64,000 bases of DNA from Planctomycetota bacterium (GTDB taxonomy: Bacteria; Planctomycetota; UBA1135; GCA-002686595). Under the pieces are notes generated by a model. The model saw nothing but the letters and a program-made list of their open reading frames with translations. It was not told the DNA's origin and did not search any database. The stretch spans positions 46,135 to 110,134 of the forward strand of contig JAJDEU010000016.1 in NCBI GenBank assembly GCA_029259635.1. Direction: 5' to 3'. The position numbers and the translations under genes are program-made. Below, one piece after another: positions 45,060 through 55,603 of this stretch; position 1 is the first letter of the stretch, and every line of letters starts with the position of its first letter.

Positions 45060-46379
45060 CTACATCCCGAGCGCGAGCTTCAAGAGCTTGAGCGTATCTT
45101 CGCGCGAGGAGTATTCGCCCGGCGCCTGCTTCAAGAACATCTCGATGATGGGCATTCGCGCGATCGCCTCGTCCAAGTCGGGATTCGTTCCCTGCCGATA
45201 GGCACCCACCTCGACGAGATCACGGCCCTCTTTCCAGGCAGCGAGGATTCGCCGAAGGTTCTGGACGCACTCCGCGTGTTCCGGCTCGATCAGCTCGCTC
45301 ATCAGTCGCGAGAGACTGGCTAGAACGTCTACCGGAGGAAAGATGCCGCGTTGGGCTAACTCCCGTGAGAGGAATAAGTGTCCGTCGAGCAAGCCGCGCA
45401 GAGTGTCGGCTACCGGTTCGTTCGGATCGTCGCCATCGAGCAAGATCGTGATAAGTCCGGTGATACTGCCCGTGTCCGAGCGCCCCATGCGCTCGATGAG
45501 TTTGGGGACCGTCGCAAAGAAGCTCGGCGGGTAACCGCGAACCGTCGGCGGTTCACCGGCAGCGAGTCCGATCTCGCGCGAGGCTCCCGCGAAGCGAGTG
45601 ATCGAGTCCATGACGACCAAGACGTTCTTGCCCTGGTCGCGAAAGTATTCCGCAACGGTCACGCCGACAAAGGGTGCGAGAAAGCGCTCGATGGGCGGAC
45701 GATCGGAAGTTGCGGCAACGACGACGGCTTTCTTGCGGCCTTCGGGGCCGAGCACGTCTTCTAGGAAGGAGCGCACTTCGCGGCCGCGCTCACCGACGAG
45801 GACGCAGACGACCACGTCGGCATCTGTGCCGTTGGTGACCTGTCCGAGTAGTGTGGATTTACCGACGCCAGAACCGGCGAAGATGCCCAGTCGCTGGCCG
45901 CGTCCGAGTGTGACCGATGAGTCGATCGATCGAACACCGGTGGTGAGAATTTCGGTGATGGGAGCTCGGCTGAGCGGGGAGGGCGCGTCCCGACGGACCA
46001 AGCGGCGCTCGCTCAATTTGGAGAGGCTCGTGTCGGTGACGTCATCGAGCGGAAGTCCGAATCCATCGATGACGCGGCCGAGCAGCTCGTCGCCGACGCC
46101 AATCGTGAAGGGTGTGCCGAGCGCTGTGACTTCTTGGTGAGGCGCGATGCCCTCCAGGTTGCCGTGCGGCATGAGCAGAGTGGTTGAGCCGCGAAAGCCC
46201 ACGACCTCGGCATCGATCGGCCCCGCTTTACCGCGGTGAATGCGGCAGACTTCGCCCATCGCGGCGGGCAAGCCAGTCGCTTCGACCATGACGCCGGAGA
46301 CAACATCCACGAGCCCACGCCAATAAGGCTGAGAGCCGACTTGGATGTGTTCCTGGCAGCGTTCGAGGTCGAGGCTCAA
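45060..46379 (-). CDS. fliI: Flagellum-specific ATPase FliI
   Basis: 439 residues. The start is a TTG preceded by GGAGA and overlaps the fliH stop as TTGA. Walker A is GIFAGSGVGKSTLLGQV; Walker B is NVLVVMDSITRFAGASREIG, with the GLAAGEPPTVRGYPPSFFAT motif and FLSRELAQRGIFPPVDVLAS. It is homologous to F1 beta and energises type III export. Length equals the family norm. Confidence 0.97.
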   Translation of the reverse strand: MSLDLERCQEHIQVGSQPYWRGLVDVVSGVMVEATGLPAAMGEVCRIHRGKAGPIDAEVVGFRGSTTLLMPHGNLEGIAPHQEVTALGTPFTIGVGDELLGRVIDGFGLPLDDVTDTSLSKLSERRLVRRDAPSPLSRAPITEILTTGVRSIDSSVTLGRGQRLGIFAGSGVGKSTLLGQVTNGTDADVVVCVLVGERGREVRSFLEDVLGPEGRKKAVVVAATSDRPPIERFLAPFVGVTVAEYFRDQGKNVLVVMDSITRFAGASREIGLAAGEPPTVRGYPPSFFATVPKLIERMGRSDTGSITGLITILLDGDDPNEPVADTLRGLLDGHLFLSRELAQRGIFPPVDVLASLSRLMSELIEPEHAECVQNLRRILAAWKEGRDLVEVGAYRQGTNPDLDEAIARMPIIEMFLKQAPGEYSSREDTLKLLKLALGM

Positions 46380-46918
46380 CGCAGGTCTCCGAGAATGCGC
46401 TCACCGATCGCTTCTATCGCGCGATCGAGATCGCGAACCAAGAGACCGTCGGGAGTTGTGATGTGAACGTTGCCGACGGGAACAGAGACGTCGGGCTCTA
46501 GCTCAGTTCCGGTTCGAAACGGGACTTCCGAGAGGCGTTCGAAGTCTTTGGGATTGAGGTGAACGGTGCAATTGCGCCGGCCCGTGCCGCTCTCCTTAAG
46601 CGCGTCACGAACGACGGCCTCGAGGTCGTACCTTCCGGCTTCGACTTCAACGCGCAGAAGATGTCGAGCGATTTCGAGCGCGAGCGTCACGGCGGTTTCG
46701 CCGACTTGCGCGCGCGCTTCTTCCCCGAGCTCATCGAAGCGGGTGCCGGCTGCCTCGAGGGCCTGCGCCGACGATGCGTTGGCTTCCGCGCGACCAGCTT
46801 CAACTCCACGCTGCTGCGAGTTGCTGAGCAGGCGCTCCACGACCTCGGAGAGGCCGGCTCCTGAATCGCCCGTGACGACGGTCGCGCCGGTGGGCGGACT
46901 CTTTAGAGTGAGATTCAT
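46376..46918 (-). CDS. fliH: Flagellar assembly protein FliH
   Basis: 180 residues. The C-terminal FliH/HrpE domain is recognisable: ALEIARHLLRVEVEAGRYDL, then VVRDALKESGTGRRNCTVHL, NPKDFERL and GNVHITTPDGLLVRDLDRAI. The N-terminal half is a helical stalk (Ala/Glu/Arg-rich). FliH regulates FliI and docks it to the C-ring. Located between fliG and fliI with overlaps or short gaps. Confidence 0.88.
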   Translation of the reverse strand: MNLTLKSPPTGATVVTGDSGAGLSEVVERLLSNSQQRGVEAGRAEANASSAQALEAAGTRFDELGEEARAQVGETAVTLALEIARHLLRVEVEAGRYDLEAVVRDALKESGTGRRNCTVHLNPKDFERLSEVPFRTGTELEPDVSVPVGNVHITTPDGLLVRDLDRAIEAIGERILGDLR

Positions 46919-46925
46919 AAGAGCT

Positions 46926-47942
46926 TCAGCTCACCAGTTCTTCGCCGGATCGTGCGGGGCTGAACTCGCCCGACTCGATCATGCCGCGAACGGTGGTCAT
47001 GACTTGGCCTCTGGCGGCCAGGACTTCGGTGAGCGGCATGGCGCCCGCGAGCTCGCGCTCTTCCGCAACCATGTCGCGCACACGCGCACTCAGGTTTGCC
47101 ATGATGTTCTCTTCGATGTCGGGTTGGCAGGCCTTGAGCGAGATCGAGAGCGTGCGCGTGTCGACCGACCCAAGGATCTTTTGCATCGAGCGTTTATCGA
47201 TGCTGGCCAAGTCGTCCCACGCGAACATGTACTCGCGAATTTCTTGCGCGGTCTCCTCGTTGTCTTCGGTGAGGCCTTCCAAAACCGTCTGCTCGACTTC
47301 GGGATTGGTGAAGTTGAGCATGCTGGCAATGGTCTGGAGCCGTTTTTCCGGGTTGACGGCGCCGGGGCCATCGGAAGTCGTGGAGATGCTCTCCATGACT
47401 CGTTCGGCGATCGAGCGCAACATGTCGAGGCCGGGCGGGACCAGGTTGGTCATTCGCTTGACGATTCCGAGTGCAACATCGGGATCGATCGTGCTGAGGA
47501 TCGCCGCGGAGAGCGACGGATCAAGGTGCGCAAGAACCAGCGAACAGACAGCGGGTGATTCGGATTGGAGCGCACTGGCAACGACCTCGGCCGGGACAGA
47601 TTCAAGCTCGAGGAACGGACGCTCCTGGAGCTTTCGGTCCCGCAATCGCTGCACGATGTCGCGCGATTCTTGCGGTCCGACGCTCTGATTCAAGAGCGTG
47701 CCCAACTCCTCGTCGGTCTTTGGCTTTACCGGCGAGGGGCCAGTGCTCTCGACAGCGAACTCGCGCTTGAGCTCGACAATCTTGTTCTGGGTAGCAACCG
47801 ACGAGTCAATGCGCGTCATCGCCTCAGCAACTTCGGTCAAGATGTCGGGACCAATGTGTTTGAGAACTGCGGCAGCGGCTTCTTGATTCAATGAGAGCAA
47901 GAAGGTCGCAACCTTATCGATTCCTGTGATTTCTTCGGCCAA
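46926..47942 (-). CDS. fliG: Flagellar motor switch protein FliG
   Basis: 338 residues from the TTG at 47942, two bases after the fliF stop and preceded by GGGGA; this length matches other FliG proteins, whereas an upstream TTG at 47981 would overlap fliF by 37 bases. Motifs: KVATFLLSLNQEAAAAVLKH in the N domain, FLELESVPAEVVASALQSES, CSLVLAHLDPSLSAAIL in the middle, and FAWDDLASIDKRSMQKILGS, then AERVM-type helices in the C domain. It forms the rotor surface for torque and couples to FliF. Confidence 0.95.
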   Translation of the reverse strand: MAEEITGIDKVATFLLSLNQEAAAAVLKHIGPDILTEVAEAMTRIDSSVATQNKIVELKREFAVESTGPSPVKPKTDEELGTLLNQSVGPQESRDIVQRLRDRKLQERPFLELESVPAEVVASALQSESPAVCSLVLAHLDPSLSAAILSTIDPDVALGIVKRMTNLVPPGLDMLRSIAERVMESISTTSDGPGAVNPEKRLQTIASMLNFTNPEVEQTVLEGLTEDNEETAQEIREYMFAWDDLASIDKRSMQKILGSVDTRTLSISLKACQPDIEENIMANLSARVRDMVAEERELAGAMPLTEVLAARGQVMTTVRGMIESGEFSPARSGEELVS

Positions 47943-47944
47943 AG

Positions 47945-49510
47945 CTAGTTCCCCGCTGCTGCTTTCTCTTCGCCGGCCCAAGCCGACAAGATTTGACCGA
48001 CACGTTCCGGATCGCTCTTCACAAGCTCGTCAATTTGAGCCTGAGCAAGGCGCTCCAGCATGTCATCGTCTTCGCCAATGGTCTCTTCGATCGGGGCTTC
48101 ACCCTCGACAGTTTGGGTCTTCGAGGCGCTCTTCATGCTGCGCATGAGAATGAACAAGAAGGCCAGCGCGGAGACAATTTCGACGCCGCGTTCCAGCAAC
48201 ATCGTCATCATCGGACTCGGCTCGGCGGCGGGTTCTTCGGCAACTTCCGCTCCCTCCGCTCCGTCTTCGGTGCCCTCAACCTCGACCGCGTCGGAGTAAA
48301 ACGCCTGCACGGTTGCGCTGAAGGTATCGGATTGACCGTCGCGATCAGCCTGGAACCCAACGCTCGCTTTCACGTTGCTCGAGATTTCGTCGAGCTGATC
48401 TTCGAACTCTTTGTCCAGAGCGAGCGAAACGCTGAGGTGTTCGAGCGTCGGAGTGAGACTGACGGTGCGCGTCGTCTCTTTGGGAATGTAGTACTGCTTG
48501 GTGGAGTCGTCGGATTTGGCAACTTGGTCCGCTCCGCCGGAGGAAGCGCCAGCTTCACCTGACGCGGGAGCTTCGCCGACTTCAACGAATCCCGTCGCAC
48601 CACCAACCGAAGGGGTGGACCCCTGCGGCGTCTTCGTCGTCGCCGTGGTTTCACTGATCACAACTTTCCCCGCGGGGTCGGCTTTCTCAGCAACGCTCGT
48701 CGAGAGGTCGCGCTTCCACGTCGAGACGACCGTGACAACGGCTTTGTCCTTGCCAAGGATCTTAGCGAGCGTCGAGTTGGCTTTCTCCTCGAGATCGCGC
48801 TCGAACATCTGCTTCGTCTCGAGCCAATCGCCACCGCCACCCGTCTCGTCGAACTTGGAACCGTTGTAGAGGGAGTTGCCTTCGTGGTCGCTGATCGTCA
48901 GGTCGCCCGGCTTGATGCCGAGACCACCCTGGACCATGCTCGCGACCGTTTGTTTCTGTTCCTTGCTGAGGGGCATTCTCTGGCGCAGCGTAAGAACGAC
49001 CGAACCCGTTTTTCGGGCTTGGCCACCGAAGGCGCGACGCTCTTCAACTGCAGAAGTGACGTTCGCTGTGACGACAAAGTCGAACACCTCGAGCATCTGC
49101 TCCATCTCTTCCATCTGACGCTTCGCCGTGGCTTGATCGCGCTCTTCTTTTCCCAAAAAGACGCTCTCGATGCCGGTCTGCGAGCTGACGATTCCGCCGG
49201 GGCGCTGGGCAAGAGCGCCCGCGATGGCGACGGCGTGCTGGGCTTCCTGCCTCATCGAGCGATCGACGGAGATGATGTACGGCCCAGGCGGCTGGCTCTG
49301 CTCGTACGGAATGCCCGCGTTGGCGAGCGCCTTCTGTACGGCGGCGTTTTCGGATGCGCTGAGCTCACTCCAGAGCAGCTCGTAGTGGGGCTTGTTCGCA
49401 ACGACCGCAGCCGTGGCGCCGATGGCGACGACGGCAACGAGTACGAGTCCCGCGATCACTTTGGATCCGGTTCCCGCGTTGCGCAGTTGCTCAAGTAGAT
49501 TTTGTAACAT
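47945..49510 (-). CDS. fliF: Flagellar MS-ring protein FliF
   Basis: 521 residues. An N-terminal membrane helix (VIAGLVLVAVVAIGATAAVV), the YscJ/FliF ring-building domains (YELLWSELSASENAAVQKAL, GIKPGDLTISDHEGNSLYNG), an acidic linker, a second membrane helix near residue 440 and the FliG-binding tail (LAQAQIDELVKSDPERVGQI). It is the first ring to assemble in the inner membrane. The gene starts 18 bases after fliE. Confidence 0.96.
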   Translation of the reverse strand: MLQNLLEQLRNAGTGSKVIAGLVLVAVVAIGATAAVVANKPHYELLWSELSASENAAVQKALANAGIPYEQSQPPGPYIISVDRSMRQEAQHAVAIAGALAQRPGGIVSSQTGIESVFLGKEERDQATAKRQMEEMEQMLEVFDFVVTANVTSAVEERRAFGGQARKTGSVVLTLRQRMPLSKEQKQTVASMVQGGLGIKPGDLTISDHEGNSLYNGSKFDETGGGGDWLETKQMFERDLEEKANSTLAKILGKDKAVVTVVSTWKRDLSTSVAEKADPAGKVVISETTATTKTPQGSTPSVGGATGFVEVGEAPASGEAGASSGGADQVAKSDDSTKQYYIPKETTRTVSLTPTLEHLSVSLALDKEFEDQLDEISSNVKASVGFQADRDGQSDTFSATVQAFYSDAVEVEGTEDGAEGAEVAEEPAAEPSPMMTMLLERGVEIVSALAFLFILMRSMKSASKTQTVEGEAPIEETIGEDDDMLERLAQAQIDELVKSDPERVGQILSAWAGEEKAAAGN

Positions 49511-49528
49511 CGCGTTTGCCTAGTGCCC

Positions 49529-49921
49529 TTAGACACCCATGCGCATCGTCTCGCGATACGCTTCGATCAGTTTGTTTCGTACTTCCATCGCGAAATCGAA
49601 GCTGATCTTCGCGCGGTTGATGCGCATCGCGACTTCGTGAATGCTGCTGATCTCGCCGGACATGAGGTCTTTGGCGAGAACGTCGGGGTCGGCGGCTTGT
49701 ACCTCGCGGTTGACGGCTTGAAGGCCATCTCCGAGAACGCTGGCGGGAGAGCTCGGCTGCGCGGCGTCGACCGAAGGAGTTCCACCGCTGCCACTCGAGT
49801 CGAGCGCTGCCTGAAACATCTTCTGCGCATCATCACGAATGCCCTGTGCGGATCCGGCTTGATCCCGGATCGCGGCCAACATGGCCTCTTTGCCGAGGCT
49901 GCTTGTTAATCGATCAACCAT
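49529..49921 (-). CDS. fliE: Flagellar hook-basal body complex protein FliE
   Basis: 130 residues. The conserved C-terminal part is SSIHEVAMRINRAKISFDFA, then MEVRNKLIEAYRETMRMGV, the typical FliE end. The N-terminal half has an extra Ser/Gly/Pro-rich stretch, making it slightly longer than the usual 100-110 residues. FliE joins the MS ring to the FlgB rod. Located between flgC and fliF, the standard order. Confidence 0.94.
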   Translation of the reverse strand: MVDRLTSSLGKEAMLAAIRDQAGSAQGIRDDAQKMFQAALDSSGSGGTPSVDAAQPSSPASVLGDGLQAVNREVQAADPDVLAKDLMSGEISSIHEVAMRINRAKISFDFAMEVRNKLIEAYRETMRMGV

Positions 49922-49938
49922 GACGTTCTAGTTGCTGC

Positions 49939-50370
49939 TTAGCGCAGCAGCTCCAGTGATCTCTGTGCCATGCGCATGAAGACTTCTTGCGCTTTTAGGT
50001 TGGCTTCGTATGCCCGGATCGCAGTCATCATGTCCGCCATCTCGCGCACCGTGTTGACGTTGGGGTACTCGACAATTCCATCCGCGTTCGCATCCGGATG
50101 TTCCGGCTCGCTCAGAAGCTCCATCGGCGTTACGTAGTCGTTCGAGATGTCAGAGACATACACTCCGCCACCCTCCAACCGACCGTTGACGACTTTTTGG
50201 GGAAGCGGCTTGAAGCTCACGATCTTGCGACGGAAGGCGCCGCCATCCTGGGTTCGCGTGACCTGCGCGTTCGAGATGTTGTTCGCGATGACGTCGATAC
50301 GCGCCCGCTCAGCCGAAAGGCCGGACGAGGCTGTGCGCATACCCGAAAAGATTTTGCCGATGCCGCTCAT
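49939..50370 (-). CDS. flgC: Flagellar proximal rod protein FlgC
   Basis: 143 residues. The N-terminal signature is IFSGMRTASSGLSAERARID, then NNISNAQVTRTQDGGAFRRK. The C-terminus is YPNVNTVREMADMMTAIRAY, then EANLKAQEVFMRMAQRSLEL. Standard FlgC length (134-150). Five bases separate it from flgB. Confidence 0.96.
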   Translation of the reverse strand: MSGIGKIFSGMRTASSGLSAERARIDVIANNISNAQVTRTQDGGAFRRKIVSFKPLPQKVVNGRLEGGGVYVSDISNDYVTPMELLSEPEHPDANADGIVEYPNVNTVREMADMMTAIRAYEANLKAQEVFMRMAQRSLELLR

Positions 50371-50375
50371 GATGA

Positions 50376-50731
50376 TTACCTCGAGTGGATACTCGATTTC
50401 AGAATGTCAAAGCTGGATTTCATGATGCTCGCGTAGGTGTCGAACAGGAGTTGGTTCTCGCGGATCGAGTTGAGCTCCAGCTCCAAGTTCACGTTGTTTC
50501 CATCGTCACTGCGGGGCGAGATGGTGTCGGCCTTGACCAGCGGAGTGATCCCGCCCGTCTCCTGCTTGCCACTTGCGATGGCGTCTTGGAGCAACGACTC
50601 GAACTGAACGACACTCCGCGTAAAGCCGGGCGTGTTCTGATTCGCGAGGTTGTTGGTTAAGACCTCGTGACGCATCGTCGCGGCGTCCATCATCCGCGAG
50701 ATCAGTCCGTTCTTCATGCCGTCGACAGTCA

Positions 50732-50732
<1 letters not shown>
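50376..50732 (-). CDS. flgB: Flagellar proximal rod protein FlgB
   Basis: 118 residues. The start ATG overlaps the response-regulator stop (TAATG). Signature: ATMRHEVLTNNLANQNTPGF, then RSVVQFESLLQDAIASG, and at the end ELNSIRENQLLFDTYASIMK, SSFDILKSSIHSR. FlgB begins the rod and is followed by flgC and fliE. The overlap ties basal-body expression directly to the regulatory genes upstream. Confidence 0.94.
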
Positions 50733-52126
<1,394 letters not shown>

Positions 52127-52137
52127 GGGGGTGCTTC

Positions 52138-53346
52138 TTAGCTCACGGGGGTAAACGGGAAACGAATGAAGATCTCGGCACCGCCGAGTCGACTCGCTTC
52201 GGGACTGACTTCGACGCGACCGCCATGCACCTGCGCAATGGTGCTGGCGAGTGCCAAACCAAGGCCGGTGCCTTCGGCACGTGTCGTGAAAAACGGATCG
52301 GTGATTTTTCCTCTGAGGTCATCCGGGACGCCGGGGCCGGCATCTCGAACACAGACGAGGATGTCGCCGCTCTCTTGGAGCAGTTCGACGTCGACCGCAC
52401 CGCCTTCGGGTTGGATGTCGATTGCGTTCGCCACTAGATTTCGAATGGCTTGGCGCAACTTGATCCGGTCACCCATGAAGTGCGGTACGGTTGATTTGGA
52501 TGTGATCTCCCACTTGGAGGAGCTCGAAGAGCCATCGGCGGCGACGGGGATCGCGGCGCGGACGGCTTGTTCAAGGAGTTCATCGGGGTCGATCACTTCG
52601 CTAACGAGTGCTTCGGGACGGCCGAGGCAGAGCAAGCTAGAGATGATCGAGTTGGCTTCTTTGGCGCCCTCGACGATCAGGCTCGCCCAGTGATTCGCTT
52701 TCGTGTCGGGCTCGAGCTCGCGCTCGAGCAGGGTCGCGAAGCCCTGAACTGCGTTGAGAGGGTTGCGAATCTCGTGTGCGATGCCGCTGGCGAGAGTTCC
52801 CAGCGATTGGACCTTGTCCATCGCGTGAAGGCGCTCCGTGAGCTGAACCACTTCGGTACGGTCGTCGAGGATCTCGACCGAGCCATTGGCGCCGGTGGCG
52901 GAATCATCGCTGGAGGCCGGCGCGCGATCGACTTCTGAATAGCGCGACGCGATCACCAATCGACTTCCGTCCTCGCGGGAGACTTCTCGCGCGGAGCCGT
53001 TCGAGTTGGCGCCGCAGAGCAGGGCGTGCTCGGAGCGTCCGAGCAGATCGCTCGCGCTCGTTCCGAGGATTCGTTGCGCGGCGGGATTCACACGCAGGAT
53101 GACTCCTTCGGCGTCGCGCACGACAACTCCGGTGGGAAGTGCGGAGAGGATTGCTTCGAGGTCGCTGGTGACCCGATCGAGCTCGATGACTTTGCACTCC
53201 AGCTCGGTGTTCGTTCGCGAGAGCTCGAGCTCAACGACCTCGGCACGTTCAGCGAGAGCGCTGTACGAGCTGAGCAAGTTGCGCGAGATATTCGCGAACT
53301 CACGCTGAGCTTCTTCGAGCTCTGACATGTTCTGTTCGTCGCTCAT
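52138..53346 (-). CDS. Cytoplasmic PAS-type sensor histidine kinase (FlrB/FleS/FlgS-like)
   Basis: 402 residues from the ATG at 53346, which overlaps the upstream stop. An N-terminal coiled coil (about 1-60), a PAS domain (about 62-135: ILSALPTGVVVRDAEGVILR), a HisKA H-box with His191 (LGTLASGIAHEIRNPLNAVQ) and HATPase_c with N-box NLVANAIDIQPEGG, G1 DAGPGVPDDLRGKI, FFTTRAEGTGLGLALA. There is no membrane segment, so it senses an internal signal, as FlgS and FlrB do. It should phosphorylate the adjacent NtrC-type regulator. Confidence 0.93.
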   Translation of the reverse strand: MSDEQNMSELEEAQREFANISRNLLSSYSALAERAEVVELELSRTNTELECKVIELDRVTSDLEAILSALPTGVVVRDAEGVILRVNPAAQRILGTSASDLLGRSEHALLCGANSNGSAREVSREDGSRLVIASRYSEVDRAPASSDDSATGANGSVEILDDRTEVVQLTERLHAMDKVQSLGTLASGIAHEIRNPLNAVQGFATLLERELEPDTKANHWASLIVEGAKEANSIISSLLCLGRPEALVSEVIDPDELLEQAVRAAIPVAADGSSSSSKWEITSKSTVPHFMGDRIKLRQAIRNLVANAIDIQPEGGAVDVELLQESGDILVCVRDAGPGVPDDLRGKITDPFFTTRAEGTGLGLALASTIAQVHGGRVEVSPEASRLGGAEIFIRFPFTPVS

Positions 53347-54107
53347 TACTGCTTCCCCTCGCCCAAAGTCGAGGTGAATCGAATCTTCCACTCGACGAAG
53401 TCGAGGTTCGCGGTGGCGCGCTCGCCGTAGGACCCCGAGTCCTTCAACTTCGAGACGGCGCGATAGACGGTCGCCGCTTCGTCGAGGCGACCTGCGCGTT
53501 CGAGGCACCTGCCGTACCAGTACTGACCGGCCGCACTCTCGAGTGGTTCTAAGAGATCGATGCCGCGCTCGTATTGACCCGCTCGATAGCAGGCCTGGCC
53601 GTGGAGCAGGGGGTCTGCGCTGTAGCCGTAGTGCTCAACCGGTAGATCGAGAGCGGACGGTTCCGGGTCGGGACGCTTGAGCTCTTGAATGTCGCTCATC
53701 GTCTCCGCGCGAAGTCCCTTAGTGATCGAGGGCTTGTCAGCGAGCGGCTGTCCCTCCGATTTGAACGACGTGCCGGTTCTCAAGTCCTTCGTGCGGTACT
53801 CGAGGATGTCCAACTCCTGCTGGAGCAGGCTGACTTGTGTGCGCAAGAGCTGCAGCTTCTCGTCGCGCTCCTGATCACCGGGAAGGGGCGCTTCGCTTAG
53901 CTCGCGCGCGGCGATAGCGGAAACCGCTTGTCCGGTTTCGGCCTTCGACTTCATGCCCGCAAGCAAATCGAGAGCTTCGACAGTTTGGGTCAGCGCGACT
54001 TCAAGCGACTCGACCGGAGAATCGGCGCGGTCACCACCAAGGGTGGCCGTGGGGACGATCACGAGTGAAGCCAAGACGCTTCCAATGATTCCTGTGTACT
54101 TCAGCAT
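53346..54107 (-). CDS. Exported coiled-coil and TPR protein of the motility operon
   Basis: 253 residues. A signal peptide (MLKYTGIIGSVLASLVIVPT) is followed by a helix-rich region with a coiled coil (residues about 70-110: KLQLLRTQVSLLQQELDILE) and a TPR-like C-terminal part (SADPLLHGQACYRAGQYERG, then YWYGRCLERAGRLDEAATVY). Architecture recalls CpoB/YbgF-type periplasmic proteins. Both ends overlap neighbours by one base. It is the third envelope protein of the module and could bind the STN-TPR protein or the flagellar rings. I do not recognise a named family. Confidence 0.75.
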   Translation of the reverse strand: MLKYTGIIGSVLASLVIVPTATLGGDRADSPVESLEVALTQTVEALDLLAGMKSKAETGQAVSAIAARELSEAPLPGDQERDEKLQLLRTQVSLLQQELDILEYRTKDLRTGTSFKSEGQPLADKPSITKGLRAETMSDIQELKRPDPEPSALDLPVEHYGYSADPLLHGQACYRAGQYERGIDLLEPLESAAGQYWYGRCLERAGRLDEAATVYRAVSKLKDSGSYGERATANLDFVEWKIRFTSTLGEGKQ

Positions 54108-55603
54108 TAGTAGTTACCCCTGAAGGCATCGACAGCTTTTTCGGGAAGTCCGTTCCGTTCAAAAATCGCGGCTGCTCGGATATCGAGCGGTTTCCGGTTG
54201 TCGATTTGCTCTATGTACGGCCGCTCATCGGAGAGGAAGTCGAGGGCGGATTCGTAGTTGACGGTGTTCTCAAGAACGCTGGTCCAAGCCAAGACGAATC
54301 GAGAACGCAAGTTGTCCGGAAGCTCGTCGCGCTCGTCGAGAATGGGGGCGAGCGCAAGGTCGGCGTCGTCGTACCGCTGGACGTTGATGTGGCGCTCGGC
54401 GAGCGAGAGACGCTCTTCCGAATTGAGACTGTCGAGACTGCCTAGGTTCGAGAGACCCATGCGAACGTTGGCTTCGCGGATGTACGGCGTGATGGCTTGG
54501 CGCAGGTCCGGCGAGGTCACGGTGGAACTGATGAACAGCACGGCGAGCTCGTCGTTCGAAGCAAGTGCGAGTTCGGTGGCTTTGATGATCGCGGTGTCTC
54601 GATCGACCCCTTCGGCTGTCTGCGCGAAGAGCAGCCATGAGCGACCAGCTTCGGCGGGCATATCGAGCCCATCGAAGGCTCGTGCGCGAAGCTCGTGAAT
54701 CTTGGAGAGCTCGTGCTCTTCGAGCGCCGAACTCTGCAGGGATTCCAAGATCCGCAGGCAGTCGATATTTTTCTCAGTAGCTGTCAGCGCTTCCGCCCGG
54801 AGGAGGAGCCGCTCGCGGCGATCTTTGATATCCGTTGCGGGAAAGCCCTTGTCGATGATCGCGAGCGTGTGCAGCGCTGTCTCTTCGTCGTGCAACTCGA
54901 TTAGGCTGCGCGCAAATCCCTTCATGCCCTCGACCCGAAACTCGTGCTTGGTCCGGAGATTGATCAGCTCGCGGAAAGTGAGGCTAGCTTCACTCCACTG
55001 CTCGAGCTTGAGGTGCATCATTCCGGCGAAGTAAATCGCCTCGAGAACTTCGTCTGAATCGGAGTAGCTCTCACGGATCTCTTGATAGTGTTCGAGCGCA
55101 CCGATCCAGTTTCCACGTTCGCGTTCAAGGATGCCTTGATTGATTCGAGCGCCGGGTGCGCGCTTGTGCCCGGGGAAGCGAGCCTGAGCGCGGAAGTACG
55201 CCGCAGACGCGATCTGTAGGAGCTGGGGACGCTCGATGTCGAGGTCGTTGGCATCTCGAATCGTCAACGCATTCGTGCGCAAGGTGTAGCGCAGATCGAC
55301 ACTTCCGAGAAGATACTCGAGCGCTTGGCGCAACGGTCGTTCTCGCAAGTTTGCAGAGACGAGGATGGTGCGCTCCATCCCCTCAAAGCCCTCGAGCTCG
55401 ATGCCCATCTGATCCGCAATATCATTGAGAACAGCGCGGAGGCTCATGCTCTCGAAGATGAGCGTGCAACGATCTTCCTCGTCAACGCGCGACACTTCGA
55501 TGGTCGTGCCTTGCAACTCGGAACTGTACTCGCCCGATTCGGATGCGCTGTTCAAGCCGCCGACGGAGATCAGCAGAATGAGGGTGAACAATAGTTTTCT
55601 CAC
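54107..55603 (-). CDS. Exported STN (secretin/TonB N-terminal)-TPR protein
   Basis: 498 residues, GTG start overlapping the previous stop. A signal peptide (MRKLLFTLILLISVGGLNSA) precedes an STN-like domain at about residues 45-120: CTLIFESMSLRAVLNDIADQ, then ERPLRQALEYLLGSVDLRYT. TPR-type helical hairpins fill the remainder (GALEHYQEIRESYSDSDEVL, AIYFAGMMHLKLEQWSEASL). No secretin barrel follows, so it is not a channel. STN domains dock periplasmic partners. Periplasmic TPR proteins such as PflA build flagellar stator scaffolds in Campylobacter, a possible analogy only. Its place in a basal-body operon supports a flagellar role. Confidence 0.78.
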   Translation of the reverse strand: MRKLLFTLILLISVGGLNSASESGEYSSELQGTTIEVSRVDEEDRCTLIFESMSLRAVLNDIADQMGIELEGFEGMERTILVSANLRERPLRQALEYLLGSVDLRYTLRTNALTIRDANDLDIERPQLLQIASAAYFRAQARFPGHKRAPGARINQGILERERGNWIGALEHYQEIRESYSDSDEVLEAIYFAGMMHLKLEQWSEASLTFRELINLRTKHEFRVEGMKGFARSLIELHDEETALHTLAIIDKGFPATDIKDRRERLLLRAEALTATEKNIDCLRILESLQSSALEEHELSKIHELRARAFDGLDMPAEAGRSWLLFAQTAEGVDRDTAIIKATELALASNDELAVLFISSTVTSPDLRQAITPYIREANVRMGLSNLGSLDSLNSEERLSLAERHINVQRYDDADLALAPILDERDELPDNLRSRFVLAWTSVLENTVNYESALDFLSDERPYIEQIDNRKPLDIRAAAIFERNGLPEKAVDAFRGNY

